Shown here: positions 1-8,693 of the stretch, in pieces
Layout of the letters: every line of letters begins with the position of its first letter
Position numbering within the stretch: the first letter of the stretch is position 1
Source of the DNA: Halorussus salinisoli
GTDB taxonomy: Archaea > Halobacteriota > Halobacteria > Halobacteriales > Haladaptataceae
DNA length: 64,000 bases
Reading direction: 5' to 3'
Assembly (NCBI GenBank): GCA_005239435.1
Contig: SZNP01000008.1
Coordinates: forward strand, 62,001-126,000
The notes under the pieces: generated by a model
Told to the model about the DNA's origin: nothing
What the model saw: only the letters and a program-made list of their open reading frames with translations
Database searches by the model: none
Program-made: the position numbers and the translations under genes

Positions 1-36
1 GGACTCGTCATCGTCAGCGTCGAATCGGAAAACTGA
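1..36 (+). CDS. C-terminal end of an upstream gene (partial)
   Basis: An open frame from the window edge reads GLVIVSVESEN and stops with TGA at 34-36. It is the only frame that gives a plausible acidic C-terminus, and it is followed by a promoter for the next gene. Too little remains to assign a function. Confidence 0.4.
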   Translation, partial: GLVIVSVESEN

Positions 37-50
37 CCACGGCACGGAAG

Positions 51-56
51 TTTATC
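51..56 (+). promoter_or_regulatory. TATA box of the quinone oxidoreductase gene
   Basis: TTTATC lies 25-30 bases upstream of the ATG at 81. This is the spacing expected for a haloarchaeal leaderless transcript. No ribosome binding site is visible between them. Confidence 0.55.
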
Positions 57-80
57 CGCGTCGGAACCGAAGGCGAACCC

Positions 81-1052
81 ATGCGAACGGTCCAAGTTAC
101 CGAATTCGGCGACAGTGGCGTACTGGACGTGACCGACGCGGAGAAACCGGACCCGGGGCCGGGCGAGGTCCGCATCGAAGTCGAGGCCGCGGGGGTCAAC
201 TTCGCCGACGTCATGCAACGCCAGGGCAACTACGTCGGCGGCCCCGAACCGACCTACGTGCCGGGGATGGAGGTCGCGGGTACCGTCGACGCCGCAGGAG
301 AGGGGGTCGAGCGCGAGGAGGGGAGCCGAGTCGTCGCCATGACCGGCCGAGGCGGGTACGCCGAGTACGCGCTAGCCGACGCCGACTCGCTGTTCGAGGT
401 GCCCGAAGCGATGTCGTTCGCCGAGGCAGCCGGGTTCCCGGTCCAGTTCCTGACCGCCCACGCGGTCCTCCACGAGTGGGGTGGACTCGAAGCGGGCGAG
501 CGAGTTCTGATTCACGCCGCGGCGGGCGGGGTCGGCACCGCGGCGGTCCAACTCGCCAGCGCGGCGGGCGCGGAGGTGTTCGGCACCGCCAGCACCGACG
601 AGAAACTCGAACTCGCCGAGCGGCTCGGCTGCGACCACCCCATCAACTACGTGGAGGAGGACTTCCGCGAGGTCGTCGCGGAGGAAACCGACGAGGAAGG
701 CGTGGACCTCGTCCTCGACGGCGTGGGCGGTGAGACGTTCGCACGGAGCCTCGACGTACTCTCGCACTTCGGGCGCGTGGTGGCCTACGGCGCGGCCAGC
801 GGCGAACCCGGCGAGGTCGACACCACGCGACTCCTGTTCGAGAACAAGTCCGTGATTGGCTTCCACCTCGGGAACTCGCTCCAGCGGAACCCACAGCGCA
901 TCCTCCAGTCGGTGCCCGAACTCCAGCAGATGCTCGCTGACGGAGACCTGGAGGTCGTCGTGGGCCAGCGTTTCGACCTCGAAGACGCCGCCGACGCCCA
1001 CGCCGCCATCGAAAATCGAGAGACCGTGGGGAAGGTCGTGCTGGAACCCTGA
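81..1052 (+). CDS. NADPH:quinone oxidoreductase, zinc-free MDR family
   Basis: Medium-chain dehydrogenase/reductase of 323 residues, a normal length for quinone oxidoreductases. The N-terminal half is a GroES-like catalytic domain (GEVRIEVEAAGVNFAD near residue 30). The nucleotide-binding fold has the dinucleotide loop HAAAGGVGTAAVQLA near residues 143-157. No cysteine cluster for structural zinc and no catalytic zinc ligands are visible, which favours the NADPH:quinone reductase (QOR) branch over alcohol dehydrogenases. By family it would move hydride from NADPH to quinones or enones in the cytoplasm. It stands alone behind a TATA box at 51-56, and its physiological substrate cannot be told from sequence. 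Confidence 0.88.
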   Translation: MRTVQVTEFGDSGVLDVTDAEKPDPGPGEVRIEVEAAGVNFADVMQRQGNYVGGPEPTYVPGMEVAGTVDAAGEGVEREEGSRVVAMTGRGGYAEYALADADSLFEVPEAMSFAEAAGFPVQFLTAHAVLHEWGGLEAGERVLIHAAAGGVGTAAVQLASAAGAEVFGTASTDEKLELAERLGCDHPINYVEEDFREVVAEETDEEGVDLVLDGVGGETFARSLDVLSHFGRVVAYGAASGEPGEVDTTRLLFENKSVIGFHLGNSLQRNPQRILQSVPELQQMLADGDLEVVVGQRFDLEDAADAHAAIENRETVGKVVLEP

Positions 1053-1059
1053 GACGACC

Positions 1060-1340
1060 CTACACGGATTCTATCTCATAGTACAGGTACCGCTGGACGA
1101 ACGTCCGGAAGTCGTCGCGGCCACACTACCAGCAGTCGAACCCGGCCACTTCGTCGACGCCGACCGGGAAGACGTATCCATAGTCGCCTCGACGGGACTC
1201 CCCCCGTAAATTTCGGTGAGCTCCGCATTTAGCTCGCTGTAGTGGGATTCGTCGAGGTGGGCCGCTCCCCGTTCTTTCAGTACCTCGGCAGTCGTCGTTC
1301 GGACCGTCTCGTCGCAGAAGTCACCGTCGAACAGAAGGCC
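1060..1340 (-). pseudogene. Decayed remnant of a haloarchaeal gene, frameshifted and with an internal stop
   Basis: Read on the minus strand, one frame gives coding-like sequence (LLFDGDFCDETVRTTTAEVL, then AAHLDESHYSELNAELTEIY). A second frame then takes over with DYGYVFPVGVDEVAGFDCW, an in-frame TAG, and CGRDDFRTFVQRYLYYEIES before a terminal TAG at 1060-1062. The combination of a frame change, an internal stop right after a Cys-Trp pair, and no start codon after the upstream in-frame TGA suggests a degraded C-terminal piece of a once functional protein. I do not recognise the family. It sits directly downstream of the HalOD1 gene on the same strand, so it may once have been co-transcribed with it. 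Confidence 0.5.
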
Positions 1341-1358
1341 GCTCGTTCGTCACCTCGG

Positions 1359-1661
1359 TTAGTAGACGAGTACGGTTCCGTCGCTCTCGACGCGGACGTG
1401 ATGCGAGGCGTGGTCGAAGCCGACGTGACCCCCGAACTCTGGCGGCGTACCGTTCTCGCGCGGGCCGAAGAGGGAGTTGAGCGCGTCCGGGTCTACTGCC
1501 GCGTATATCGGCTCCATCTCGGTTTTGGGAGTCGTCGAAACCGAACTCAGCGCCCGCACGACGGCTTCGGTCGTCGTTTCGTGGCTATTCGGCTCGCAGA
1601 CGGCTGCAGGGTCGTTGGCTGACTCTGCATCAGCGCTAGTCGTTCGTTCTTCCGAGTTCAT
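1359..1661 (-). CDS. HalOD1 output-domain protein
   Basis: A 100-residue protein. After a disordered acidic N-terminus (about 1-28), the rest matches the halobacterial output domain HalOD1: TEAVVRALSSVSTTPKTEM, then PIYAAVDPDALNSLF, and a C-terminal strand region ending VRVESDGTVLVY. HalOD1 proteins are haloarchaea-specific and are thought to act as signalling output modules, either alone or fused to receivers; the molecular role is unknown. The start is the ATG at 1661, because longer readings run into the regulator gene upstream in another frame. It lies 107 bases downstream of the Bat-type regulator on the same strand, so a shared stimulus is plausible but not shown. Confidence 0.8.
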   Translation of the reverse strand: MNSEERTTSADAESANDPAAVCEPNSHETTTEAVVRALSSVSTTPKTEMEPIYAAVDPDALNSLFGPRENGTPPEFGGHVGFDHASHHVRVESDGTVLVY

Positions 1662-1768
1662 CGTAACACCAGAGCGGACACTACTGATTATCACGTACTC
1701 CCCAAAGGCTCCGGGTGGTAGCACTACCACAGTTTTATGTATTATCGCGGAGCGCTCGCCCGAGCAGG

Positions 1769-2419
1769 TCACTCGTCGTGGACGAGCGTGTTGGAGAGGA
1801 GATTTCGCTGGCCCCGCCGGAGGCGGGCGGACAGGGCGTTGCGCGATATGTCGAGTCGGTCGGCCAGTTCGGTCAGCGTCGTCTCGCGGGGCACGCCGAA
1901 GTAACCCGCGTCGTACGCCGCTACCAGTGCCTCCTGTTGTTCGTCCGTAACGCCGTACTCGGCCCTCTCCTGGGGATTCTCCGCCCGATACACGCGGTCG
2001 AGTTGGAACGAGAAGTCGTTCGACACGCAGTAGTCGTGGAACTCCGAGAGCGCGTCCTGACTCGGGAAGAGGACTTTGAGTTCCCACGATTCCTCGTCGC
2101 TCACTGCTTCCAGAATCGTCGCCTTCGCGTCCGAGGCGGCCGACAGGAGACTCGCTTTCCCCGACTCCCACGTGACCCGATAGAACCGCTCGTCGTCGTC
2201 TTGCTCTTCCAGCGTCAGGATGTCCTGGACCGTCGGGTCGTCTCGGAGGCCCTGCTCGAACGTCTCGAAATCCCCGCCAGAGGCCCAGAAGTACGGAGTC
2301 ACGTGTTGAGTTCCCGCGACGACGCGCTTGATTTCGATTCGCATCCCCGGCGCAGTCGTCAGCGTATCGGCTAGCACGAACTCGCTCGCTGGCACGGTCA
2401 GTTCGGCCAAGACGCTCAT
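1769..2419 (-). CDS. Bat-type HTH-10 transcriptional regulator
   Basis: A 216-residue regulator of the bacterio-opsin activator (Bat) type. The N-terminal about 150 residues form a mixed alpha/beta sensory region (MSVLAELTVPASEFVLADTL is a typical opening). The C-terminus is an HTH-10 domain, with VTDEQQEALVAAYDAGYFGV leading into TTLTELADRLDISRNALSAR as the helix-turn-helix. By family it binds DNA near promoters and is common in haloarchaea as an orphan regulator. A TATA-like TTTATACC (minus strand, about 2455-2465) lies 36-46 bases upstream of the ATG, so the leader would be short. The inducer is unknown. Confidence 0.85.
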   Translation of the reverse strand: MSVLAELTVPASEFVLADTLTTAPGMRIEIKRVVAGTQHVTPYFWASGGDFETFEQGLRDDPTVQDILTLEEQDDDERFYRVTWESGKASLLSAASDAKATILEAVSDEESWELKVLFPSQDALSEFHDYCVSNDFSFQLDRVYRAENPQERAEYGVTDEQQEALVAAYDAGYFGVPRETTLTELADRLDISRNALSARLRRGQRNLLSNTLVHDE

Positions 2420-2669
2420 TCACTAGTTCAACTCTCCCGGGTAGACGAGACACTGGTATAAACGACCACTGGAGGGTTTCGCGTCCGCCCGGAGTCGAAC
2501 GAATGCCGACTGGTCCGGTTCGCTACCGAGACGTGCGCTGCCATCGAAAATCGGGAAGTTGCCGGGACAGCCGTTCCTGGACCCCGACACCCACGGTTCG
2601 AGTTAGTGCTTGCAGTGGAAGCCAGCAGAGTCTTTGGGCCGACGACCCAACCACTGGCGGGGGAAAAAG

Positions 2670-3137
2670 ATGAGCAACCGCGAAACGGACGCCGAGTACG
2701 ACACGGACAGTGAGGTCCGAAGCGACGTTAGCCCGAACCCGAACGAGCGGGGCAAGTGGCTTTCGGCGATCATCGCTCTGCTCGGACTGTGGATGCTCGC
2801 TCAAGCGTTCCTGTTCGACATCGTCGCGTCACAGTTCTGGAACGACATCGTCGCCGGTGCCCTCCTGCTCGCCGTCGGTGCGTACAACTACTCTCGCCGG
2901 GGCAGTGACGAGGTGGGAAGTGTCGGTGCCGCCGCAATCGCCGCGCTGGTCGGTCTGTGGCTCGTCGCGGCACCGTTCATGTTCGGTGCCGACGCCGGAA
3001 CGACCGAGGCCGTCAACGACCTCGCGTTCTGGAACGACATCGTCGTCGGTCTCCTCGCGCTCGGCGTGGGTGCATTCAGCGCGTACTCGGCGCGCGACCA
3101 GCAACGCGAAGCCCGGCAGATGGGACACGAAGGCTGA
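2670..3137 (+). CDS. SPW-repeat membrane protein
   Basis: A 155-residue membrane protein. A charged N-terminal tail of about 33 residues is followed by four hydrophobic segments arranged as two similar halves. Each half holds the SPW-family signature: FWNDIVAGALLLAVGAYNY in the first and FWNDIVVGLLALGVGAFSAY in the second, each following a helix that ends in Ala-Gln-Ala-Phe or Ala-Ala-Pro-Phe. SPW-repeat proteins are small integral membrane proteins of unknown function in bacteria and archaea. The ATG at 2670 is chosen because it starts the acidic tail; an upstream in-frame ATG at 2610 would add residues of non-coding character. Confidence 0.82.
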   Translation: MSNRETDAEYDTDSEVRSDVSPNPNERGKWLSAIIALLGLWMLAQAFLFDIVASQFWNDIVAGALLLAVGAYNYSRRGSDEVGSVGAAAIAALVGLWLVAAPFMFGADAGTTEAVNDLAFWNDIVVGLLALGVGAFSAYSARDQQREARQMGHEG

Positions 3138-3205
3138 GCGAGACGAAGGTCGTGCGAGACGGAGCGTAAGATCGTCTCGCCGTTCTTCAGGTCGTTCGGT
3201 CCGCG

Positions 3206-3448
3206 CTACCGAGTGACTTTCTCTCGGCGATAGACCGCGATTTGATACTGGGTGAGCTTTACCGAGAACGCCACCACGAGGAGCGCGAAGAGACCGATAG
3301 AAACGAACGAACTCTCGTGAACGTAACCGTTGAGTACCTGTAGCAGTGCGAACACCGGCAGTCCGAAAGTGAAGATGCCGGTCCGAACCGGGAACTCGCT
3401 GGCCATCTGGCGAAACGCGTCGTGGTCGTCTGTTAGCTTCTCGTCCAT
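3206..3448 (-). CDS. Small two-helix membrane protein
   Basis: An 80-residue protein with an acidic soluble N-terminus (MDEKLTDDHDAFRQMASEF), then two hydrophobic segments (about residues 24-43 and 48-67), and a basic tail ending RREKVTR. The positive tail favours a cytoplasmic C-terminus. I do not recognise a family. It is convergent with the SPW protein and lies downstream of mptE on the same strand, separated by 71 bases. The ATG at 3448 is the first start that gives haloarchaeal-type composition. Confidence 0.65.
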   Translation of the reverse strand: MDEKLTDDHDAFRQMASEFPVRTGIFTFGLPVFALLQVLNGYVHESSFVSIGLFALLVVAFSVKLTQYQIAVYRREKVTR

Positions 3449-3519
3449 TGTCCTCTCGATCGGCTCTCGTTCACCGTCTTTCAAGGGTACAGTATAACTT
3501 TTTTGGGATGGACCGGCGG

Positions 3520-4212
3520 CTACCGTGGAAACCCGCTCACGTCGATTCCCTCGCGGCGACCGTCCAGCACGTCGAACTCCTCGCCGCGGCGACTCTCCAA
3601 CCAGCGGAGTAGTCGCTCGGCCCACTCCAACTTCCGGGCCTTCGTCTCGTCCACGTCGGGGTCGTCGAAGTCCCAGCCGACGAACCGGAGTCCGGCCGCG
3701 CCGAGGTGGTCGGCGAGGAACGCCGCCCGGTCGCCGTCGGTGAAGCCGCCGAAGTTTCGGACGTGGGCCACCGGCCGGGCCTGGGTGGTCGCCAGCACGC
3801 TCTCGGCGTCGAATCGGGGGACCCACTCGCGGACCGCCGGGACGTTGTCGCCGTGCGCGTGGGCCACGACCGGAGTTCCGCTTTCGGTGAGGCGGCGCGC
3901 GGTGTCGGGATTCTTGTCGAGGTCCGTGACCATGCAGTCCACGCCGACGCCCTCGTCTCGGAGTTCGTCGGCGGCGGTCGAGGCCGCGAACACGGCGTCG
4001 GCATCGCGGGCACGGTCGAGTTGGTCGGCGTCGGTCAGCGAGGGGCCAGCGCCCGCGATGGCGACCGTCCGGTCGGCCACGTCGAAGCGCGCGAGGTCGA
4101 ACGGACGAGTCAGTTCGGCCAGTACGTCGCGGCCGCGCTCGTCGGCCTCACGGTCGAAGCCGAAGTCGTTCAGGATTCGCTCGTAGATGGGTCTCCACGT
4201 TTCGTAGTTCAT
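3520..4212 (-). CDS. mptE: 6-hydroxymethyl-7,8-dihydropterin pyrophosphokinase MptE
   Basis: A 230-residue member of the archaeal MptE (DUF115) family, which transfers pyrophosphate from ATP to 6-hydroxymethyl-7,8-dihydropterin and replaces bacterial FolK in archaeal pterin synthesis. Visible signatures are VAIAGAGPSL at residues 50-59, the acidic metal-binding stretch DCMVTDLDKNP near 92-102, VVAHAHGDN near 114-122, and FVGWDFDDPD in the C-terminal part. It follows the dihydropteroate synthase gene on the same strand after 105 bases. That pairing puts consecutive pathway steps side by side and strongly supports the call. Confidence 0.9.
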   Translation of the reverse strand: MNYETWRPIYERILNDFGFDREADERGRDVLAELTRPFDLARFDVADRTVAIAGAGPSLTDADQLDRARDADAVFAASTAADELRDEGVGVDCMVTDLDKNPDTARRLTESGTPVVAHAHGDNVPAVREWVPRFDAESVLATTQARPVAHVRNFGGFTDGDRAAFLADHLGAAGLRFVGWDFDDPDVDETKARKLEWAERLLRWLESRRGEEFDVLDGRREGIDVSGFPR

Positions 4213-4317
4213 GATAGAACCGTCTGAGCCGGAAGTTCGCTGGCAAGTACCCCTACCCGCGAGCGCCCTTCCAGCTTCCCAAGACCGGTTTCTTGCTCCC
4301 CCGGCATAAGTTTTCTC

Positions 4318-5460
4318 TTAACGTTCCGGGTTACTGACGACATCGAACACTCCGGCGAGTCGGTCGCCGGCCTCGCCTGCGGTGGAACGCAGGCGGGCGA
4401 GCGCGGCGGGCGTCCCCGCGAGCAGGTCGCCCGCGGTGCCGGTCGTGAAAACGACTCCGGCGTCGGCCGCGGCCGCGCCGAGGGTCCCGCGCTCGGCGTC
4501 GGAGAGTCCCGAGAGCTCGAAGACGCGAGTCGTCGCCTCGTCGGCCCAGTCGGAGTCGCCCCCGAGACGTTCGAGGTGACGGGCGGTCTCCCGGGCGTCG
4601 GTCACGTCGAGTTCCTCGACGGCGACGCCCTCGACGTCCTCGACCAGTCGGTCGCGGGCGAACGCCGCGCCGATTTTCGCGGCGTCGGCGGTCTCGGCCA
4701 CGTCGTGGGTCCGGACGACGTGCGCGCCGCGTTCGACCGCCATCGAGGTGGCCGCCAGCGAGACCGGCAGGGCCTCCTCGGTGGTTCGGTCGGCGAGTTC
4801 ACGCAGGAAGTTCTTCCGGTTGATGGAGACCAGAATCGGCTGGCCGAGACCGCGGAACTCCCGGAGTCGGTGGAAGGTCTCGCGGTCGTCGGCGAGCGTC
4901 TTGGCCTCCGACCAGCCGCCGAACGCGGGGTCCACGATGGTCTTGTCCGTCAGCCCCTCGCGCTTCAGGGCGTCGTAGATGTCGTCCACGTGCTCTATCG
5001 CGCCGGGACGTTCGAGGTCGGGCGGACTCGCCATCTTCACGACCGCGGCGTCGTACTCGCGGCACACGTCGGGCATCCGGGGGTCGGCGAACCCGCAGAT
5101 GTCGTTCACCATGTCGAACCCGCGCGCGAGGGCCTCGTCGGCGACTTCCGCGTATCGGGTCTCGATGGAGAAGACGGCGTCGCCCGAGACGCTCTCGATG
5201 GCCTCGATGGCGGTGTCGAGGCGGGCGAGTTCCTCCTCGGCCGAGAGGACCTCGAACCGCTTGTTCGCGGATTCCAGCCCCACGTCCACGATGTCCGCGC
5301 CCTCTCCGAGGAGTTCGGAATCGACGTACTCGGCCGCCTCGCCCGGGTCGTCGTAGACGCTCGGGTCGTAGGGCGACTCCTCGCTGACGTTCAGCACGCC
5401 CATTATCCGCGGCGGGTAGTCGTCGCCGATGCCCAGCCCCGCGGCGGTGACGTTCTGCAT
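4318..5460 (-). CDS. Dihydropteroate synthase, haloarchaeal type
   Basis: A 380-residue protein carrying the dihydropteroate synthase TIM-barrel motifs in order: IMGVLNVSEESPYDP near residue 19, GADIVDVGLESANKRFEVLS, VFSIETRYAEVADEALARG, DMVNDICGFADPRMP, DPAFGGW, LVSINRKNFL, and GAHVVRTHDVAET. The enzyme joins the pyrophosphorylated pterin to an aryl amine. The roughly 110 C-terminal residues are an extra alpha/beta module beyond the normal DHPS length of about 270. The start is the ATG at 5460, directly before the first conserved strand; a longer in-frame reading to 5637 has no coding character. It is upstream of mptE on the same strand. The pair is likely the pterin/folate branch, though which acceptor is used is not visible. 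Confidence 0.88.
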   Translation of the reverse strand: MQNVTAAGLGIGDDYPPRIMGVLNVSEESPYDPSVYDDPGEAAEYVDSELLGEGADIVDVGLESANKRFEVLSAEEELARLDTAIEAIESVSGDAVFSIETRYAEVADEALARGFDMVNDICGFADPRMPDVCREYDAAVVKMASPPDLERPGAIEHVDDIYDALKREGLTDKTIVDPAFGGWSEAKTLADDRETFHRLREFRGLGQPILVSINRKNFLRELADRTTEEALPVSLAATSMAVERGAHVVRTHDVAETADAAKIGAAFARDRLVEDVEGVAVEELDVTDARETARHLERLGGDSDWADEATTRVFELSGLSDAERGTLGAAAADAGVVFTTGTAGDLLAGTPAALARLRSTAGEAGDRLAGVFDVVSNPER

Positions 5461-5760
5461 GTAGGGTCCAAGCGACTCCCGGATAAAAAGTCGGACTATT
5501 CGACGCCGAGGTGCTACGACTCGTCCGTGGGCCGACCTCGGGACCGCTGGGCGGTTCGGTCCCCGAAAAGGTAGGCAACGGTTCGGCAACTCTCTCTTCG
5601 TGCAGGTCAGTCGTACCGCCCTGTTCGGACATCGCACTGGACACGCCGCCGGGGGTGAAGCCGCGTTCGGCGACTAGGGTTTTCCGTTTTCTGAGGTGCT
5701 AATGAGATTCCTTACCGATTGATTTTATTGTCTAGGGAAATAGATACCTTCCTCCTGCGG

Positions 5761-5930
5761 TCGGCGCGTGCTGGCGCGACCCGAAGTGGTCGCGCCAACC
5801 GCGCGAGGGACGAGTGAGCGACTGAAAGGAGCGAACGAGGAGGCTGGGGAGGCGTGAGGTCCGCGGTCGCGGTGCGGAGGCGGTGTTGTGCGGTAGTTCC
5901 TCGGCTCAAGGAGTAGTTAGCTTCCTCGAC
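5761..5930 (+). repeat. Composite structured repeat, copy A
   Basis: A non-coding element with four parts. First is a hairpin with a perfect 10-bp stem (5772-5781 pairing with 5788-5797, 6-nt loop). Next is a conserved body, GAGCGAACGAGGAGGCTGGG running into GAGGCGTGAGG (about 5829-5861). Third is a G-rich variable core, GCGGTGCGGAGGCGGTG. Last is the shared tail CTCAAGGAGTAGTTAGCTTC (about 5904-5923). Copy B lies 34 bases further on in the opposite orientation, tail to tail, so the two form a large imperfect inverted repeat filling the gap between the DHPS gene and the gene at 6345. Confidence 0.75.
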
Positions 5931-5964
5931 TGACCTCGTCGTCTCCCCCTTGCTTCGTTCGTCG

Positions 5965-6212
5965 TATCGGAGAAGATAGCTACTCCTTGAACCTATGAAG
6001 ACCGCCTCCGCACCGCGACAGCCTCACGCCTCCCCAACCGACTGCGCTTCTCAGTCGCTACGCTCCTTGCGATGCTCGTCCACCGGAAGACGGTCCTGTT
6101 CGCTTCGCTGCGCGGGCTGCGACTTCCGAGCCGTCGGTCACGTCCGTTCCCGACGACCCCACGCGGTTGGCACGACCTCGAACCGCGAGGTCGCGCCGGC
6201 ACGCGCCGGTTC
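5965..6212 (-). repeat. Composite structured repeat, copy B
   Basis: Same element as copy A on the opposite strand. The tail reads GGTTCAAGGAGTAGCTATCT (about 5973-5992 on the minus strand). The body shares GGGGAGGCGTGAGG and GTCGCGGTGCGGAGGCGGT with copy A almost exactly. The terminal hairpin uses arms 6169-6180 and 6186-6197. Its 12-bp stem has a single non-Watson-Crick pair, which is an A-C mismatch on the plus strand but a G-U wobble in RNA read in the element's own orientation. About 80 bases of extra sequence between hairpin and body partly match copy D (GGAACGGACGTGACCG). Confidence 0.72.
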
Positions 6213-6344
6213 CGAAGTCCACCAGACGGACAGTCCGATAGTCACGAGACTCGAACCACCGAAATCCGAGGAACCGACGAGACGCGTAAAGAGTACGAGG
6301 AGAACGCGCTCTTTTTCACCAACGAACCCGAACCTACCGAGCAA

Positions 6345-6965
6345 ATGGCCAAAGTCAGCATCGGGCTTCGCGGCTGGCGGTTCGACGAGGACGAGGTGTT
6401 CACCGAGGACGGGGACTTCCGGCCGATGGACGATATTCCGGAGGACCCCAGAAAGCGGCTGATTCGCCTGCAGGCGCTGGTCAACGCGCCGTGCGACGCG
6501 TGTTGGCTCATCCACGGCGACGAGGAGATTCACGAGTGCAACGTCGCGGACGTCGTCTACGGCGAACCGCTCGCCGAGGTGGTCCTCTGCGACGACCACG
6601 AACCCGACTTCCTCTACTGGTTCACCGAGGAGGGCGGCGACCAGTTCAAGGGCCAGCAGGTGCTACAGGACGAGTTCCACGAGTGGTTCGTGGACGGCGG
6701 CCGCGCGCCCGACGGGTACGGCGGCGTCGAACACGTCGATACCGACCCCGACGACGTCCCGGAACCGCCCGAACCCGACCAAGACGAACTGAACGTCGAC
6801 CTCCCCGACGAGGAACAGGAGCGAATCGACCTCCGGAACATGGACATAGACGGCGACGAGAGCGAGGACGCCAGCGCAACCGAGGACGCCGACGAAAGTG
6901 AGAACGGCGAGGACGCCGCCGACTTCGACGACCTCGACCTGGGTCGGGACTACCCGTCGTCATGA
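6345..6965 (+). CDS. Conserved haloarchaeal protein with a Cys/His cluster and acidic tail
   Basis: A 206-residue protein, probably haloarchaea-specific. The first about 110 residues are folded and hold a possible metal site made of CDACW near residue 50, a cysteine in HECNVADV, and CDDHEPDF near residue 80, giving CxxC plus C and CxxH spacing. After GYGGVEHV the C-terminal third is low-complexity and very acidic (mostly Asp and Glu with prolines), probably disordered. The ATG at 6345 begins a normal folded start; the longer frame to 6072 reads through repeat copy B. Its stop overlaps the start of the RNA methylase gene (ATGA at 6962-6965), so the two are translationally coupled. I do not know its function. 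Confidence 0.78.
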   Translation: MAKVSIGLRGWRFDEDEVFTEDGDFRPMDDIPEDPRKRLIRLQALVNAPCDACWLIHGDEEIHECNVADVVYGEPLAEVVLCDDHEPDFLYWFTEEGGDQFKGQQVLQDEFHEWFVDGGRAPDGYGGVEHVDTDPDDVPEPPEPDQDELNVDLPDEEQERIDLRNMDIDGDESEDASATEDADESENGEDAADFDDLDLGRDYPSS

Positions 6966-7687
6966 ATCCGCCAGCAGTCGCCATCGTGGAACCGAAGACC
7001 CCCGGCAACATCGGAACCATCGCGCGAGCGATGAAGAACTTCGGCATGCACGACCTCAAACTCGTGAACCCGCCGGAGTTCGGCCGGGACAGCGAGGCCT
7101 ACGGCTTCGCCGGACAGGCCCGTGAGGACGTCCTCCCGAACTACGACGAGGTGACGTTCGACCACCTCGTGGAGAACTACCACACCGTCGGCCTGACCGC
7201 GACGACCAACGAGGACGCCCGCAAGCACCGCCGATTCCCGTTCCAGACGCCCGACGAGTTGGCCGATAGCCTCCGCGACGTGGACGCCGACACCTGCCTC
7301 ATCTTCGGCCGGGAGGACAACGGCCTGACCAACGACGAGATGGCCCGCGTGGACCAGGTGTGTTCGATTCCCGCCAGCGCCGACTACTCGTCGCTGAATC
7401 TGGGACAGGCCGCGACCGTCACCCTCTACGAACTCCGGGACCTCACGCTCGACGAGACGCAACTCCCCGACGTGGAGCGCGAACGCGCCGACGAGGCCGA
7501 AATCGAGGGGTTCTACGACCACTTCGCCGAGTTCTTGGCCGCTATCGACCATCCCGAGGAGAAGCGAGCCAAGACGCTGCGACTCGCCCGCCGACTCCTC
7601 GGCCGCGCGCACCCGACCGGCAGGGAGGTTCGGACCTTGCGCGGGGTCCTCCGCCGGGCCATCTATCACGCCGACGACGATAGCTAA
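6962..7687 (+). CDS. TrmJ-like SPOUT RNA 2'-O-methyltransferase
   Basis: A 241-residue SPOUT-class methyltransferase similar to TrmJ, which methylates the 2'-OH of a tRNA anticodon-loop nucleotide using S-adenosylmethionine. Typical motifs are [20 protein letters not shown] at residues 6-25 (motif 1 with the conserved Asn), [13 protein letters not shown] near 117-129 (motif 2), and [15 protein letters not shown] near 146-160 (motif 3, the knot). A helical C-terminal extension follows, as in TrmJ. The 4-base overlap with the preceding acidic protein gene indicates an operon. The target position cannot be read from sequence, but archaeal homologues act on tRNA. Confidence 0.88.
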   Translation: MNPPAVAIVEPKTPGNIGTIARAMKNFGMHDLKLVNPPEFGRDSEAYGFAGQAREDVLPNYDEVTFDHLVENYHTVGLTATTNEDARKHRRFPFQTPDELADSLRDVDADTCLIFGREDNGLTNDEMARVDQVCSIPASADYSSLNLGQAATVTLYELRDLTLDETQLPDVERERADEAEIEGFYDHFAEFLAAIDHPEEKRAKTLRLARRLLGRAHPTGREVRTLRGVLRRAIYHADDDS

Positions 7688-7871
7688 ACTGGCTTTCCCG
7701 CCGACGACCGGGGCTTCCGCCCGAACGGTTTTCCCCGTCGCCCGCGATACGTTTTCGAAGAGAGCAGTGACGGTTCCATCGGTGTTACTCGGTCGCACGA
7801 CCCGGCTTACTCGCGGTCCGCGTACAGATAGTCAAATATTTTATCCGATTGGTGCGTAACTACCGACGACT

Positions 7872-8693
7872 ATGTTTGCCTCCCTCCCGCTCGGTACGCA
7901 GTTCACCCTCCTCGTCGCCGTTCCGAGCATCGCGGCCCTGCTCGTGGGCAAGCGACTCTTCCTCCCGGACGAGCGATTCCGAACCCTCGTCGTGGAGTTC
8001 CTGAAGACCGACTGGAAGTATCTCGGGGCCGCGTGGGTCGTCACGGAGATCGTGAACACGCTGGCGCTCCACTTCCACGTCGCCAGAACGTTCACCGGCG
8101 CGATATACGCCGTGGAGGGCGCGACGGTCGTGGCGTTTCAGGCGGTCACGGTCGTCCCGCTCACCGTGTTGGCGACCGGCGTCTACCTCGTCGGATTCCC
8201 GTTCATCGTGCTGTTCACGTACTTCAAGTTGAAGGCCCACGACGAGGAGGAGGCCCGCCGCTACGCGCTGGCGTACATCATCGTGGTCGTCTGCGCGGTG
8301 CCGTTCTTCCTCCTGTTCCCGGTGAAGGTGTCGTCGCTGTACCTCTCGACGGTCGAGCCCTTGATGTACGAACTCAGCCCGGCCATCCAGTACGGCATCT
8401 TCTCGACCGACACCCTCGTCAAGGCGTTTCCGAGCCTCCACACCGGTCTGTCGGTGCTGGCGGCGCTCTACGCCCGGAAGTCCGACGCCCGGTACGCCTA
8501 CACCGCGGCGGCCCTTGCGGTCGCCATCGTCCTCTCGACGCTGTATCTCGGGGTCCACTGGGTGACCGACGCGGTGTTCGCGGTCCTGCTGGTCTGGGTG
8601 GCCTACAGGCTCTCCCAACGAGTCAGCGACCCTCGGTGGTCGGCCGTCTCCCGCGAGTTCGTCTCGGGCGTCCGCAGGTACGCGTGGCCCTGA
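7872..8693 (+). CDS. PAP2-superfamily membrane phosphatase
   Basis: A 273-residue polytopic protein with about six hydrophobic segments. The C-terminal half carries two PAP2 phosphatase motifs: AFPSLHTGLSV near residues 183-193 (the SGH-type motif, with Thr replacing the usual Gly-His order but keeping the catalytic His) and YLGVHWVTDAVFA near 222-234 (motif 3 with the nucleophile His and Asp partner). The basic first motif is weak. It resembles the inositol phosphorylceramide synthase-like branch, so the substrate is probably a lipid phosphate or polyprenyl diphosphate. A TATA-like ATATTTTATC at about 7834-7843 precedes the start. Confidence 0.82.
   Translation: MFASLPLGTQFTLLVAVPSIAALLVGKRLFLPDERFRTLVVEFLKTDWKYLGAAWVVTEIVNTLALHFHVARTFTGAIYAVEGATVVAFQAVTVVPLTVLATGVYLVGFPFIVLFTYFKLKAHDEEEARRYALAYIIVVVCAVPFFLLFPVKVSSLYLSTVEPLMYELSPAIQYGIFSTDTLVKAFPSLHTGLSVLAALYARKSDARYAYTAAALAVAIVLSTLYLGVHWVTDAVFAVLLVWVAYRLSQRVSDPRWSAVSREFVSGVRRYAWP

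Noticed and set aside
372..1001. Long minus-strand frame opposite the quinone oxidoreductase gene.
   Set aside because: It is the mirror of a well-supported gene and lacks any family motif; such antisense frames are common in GC-rich DNA.
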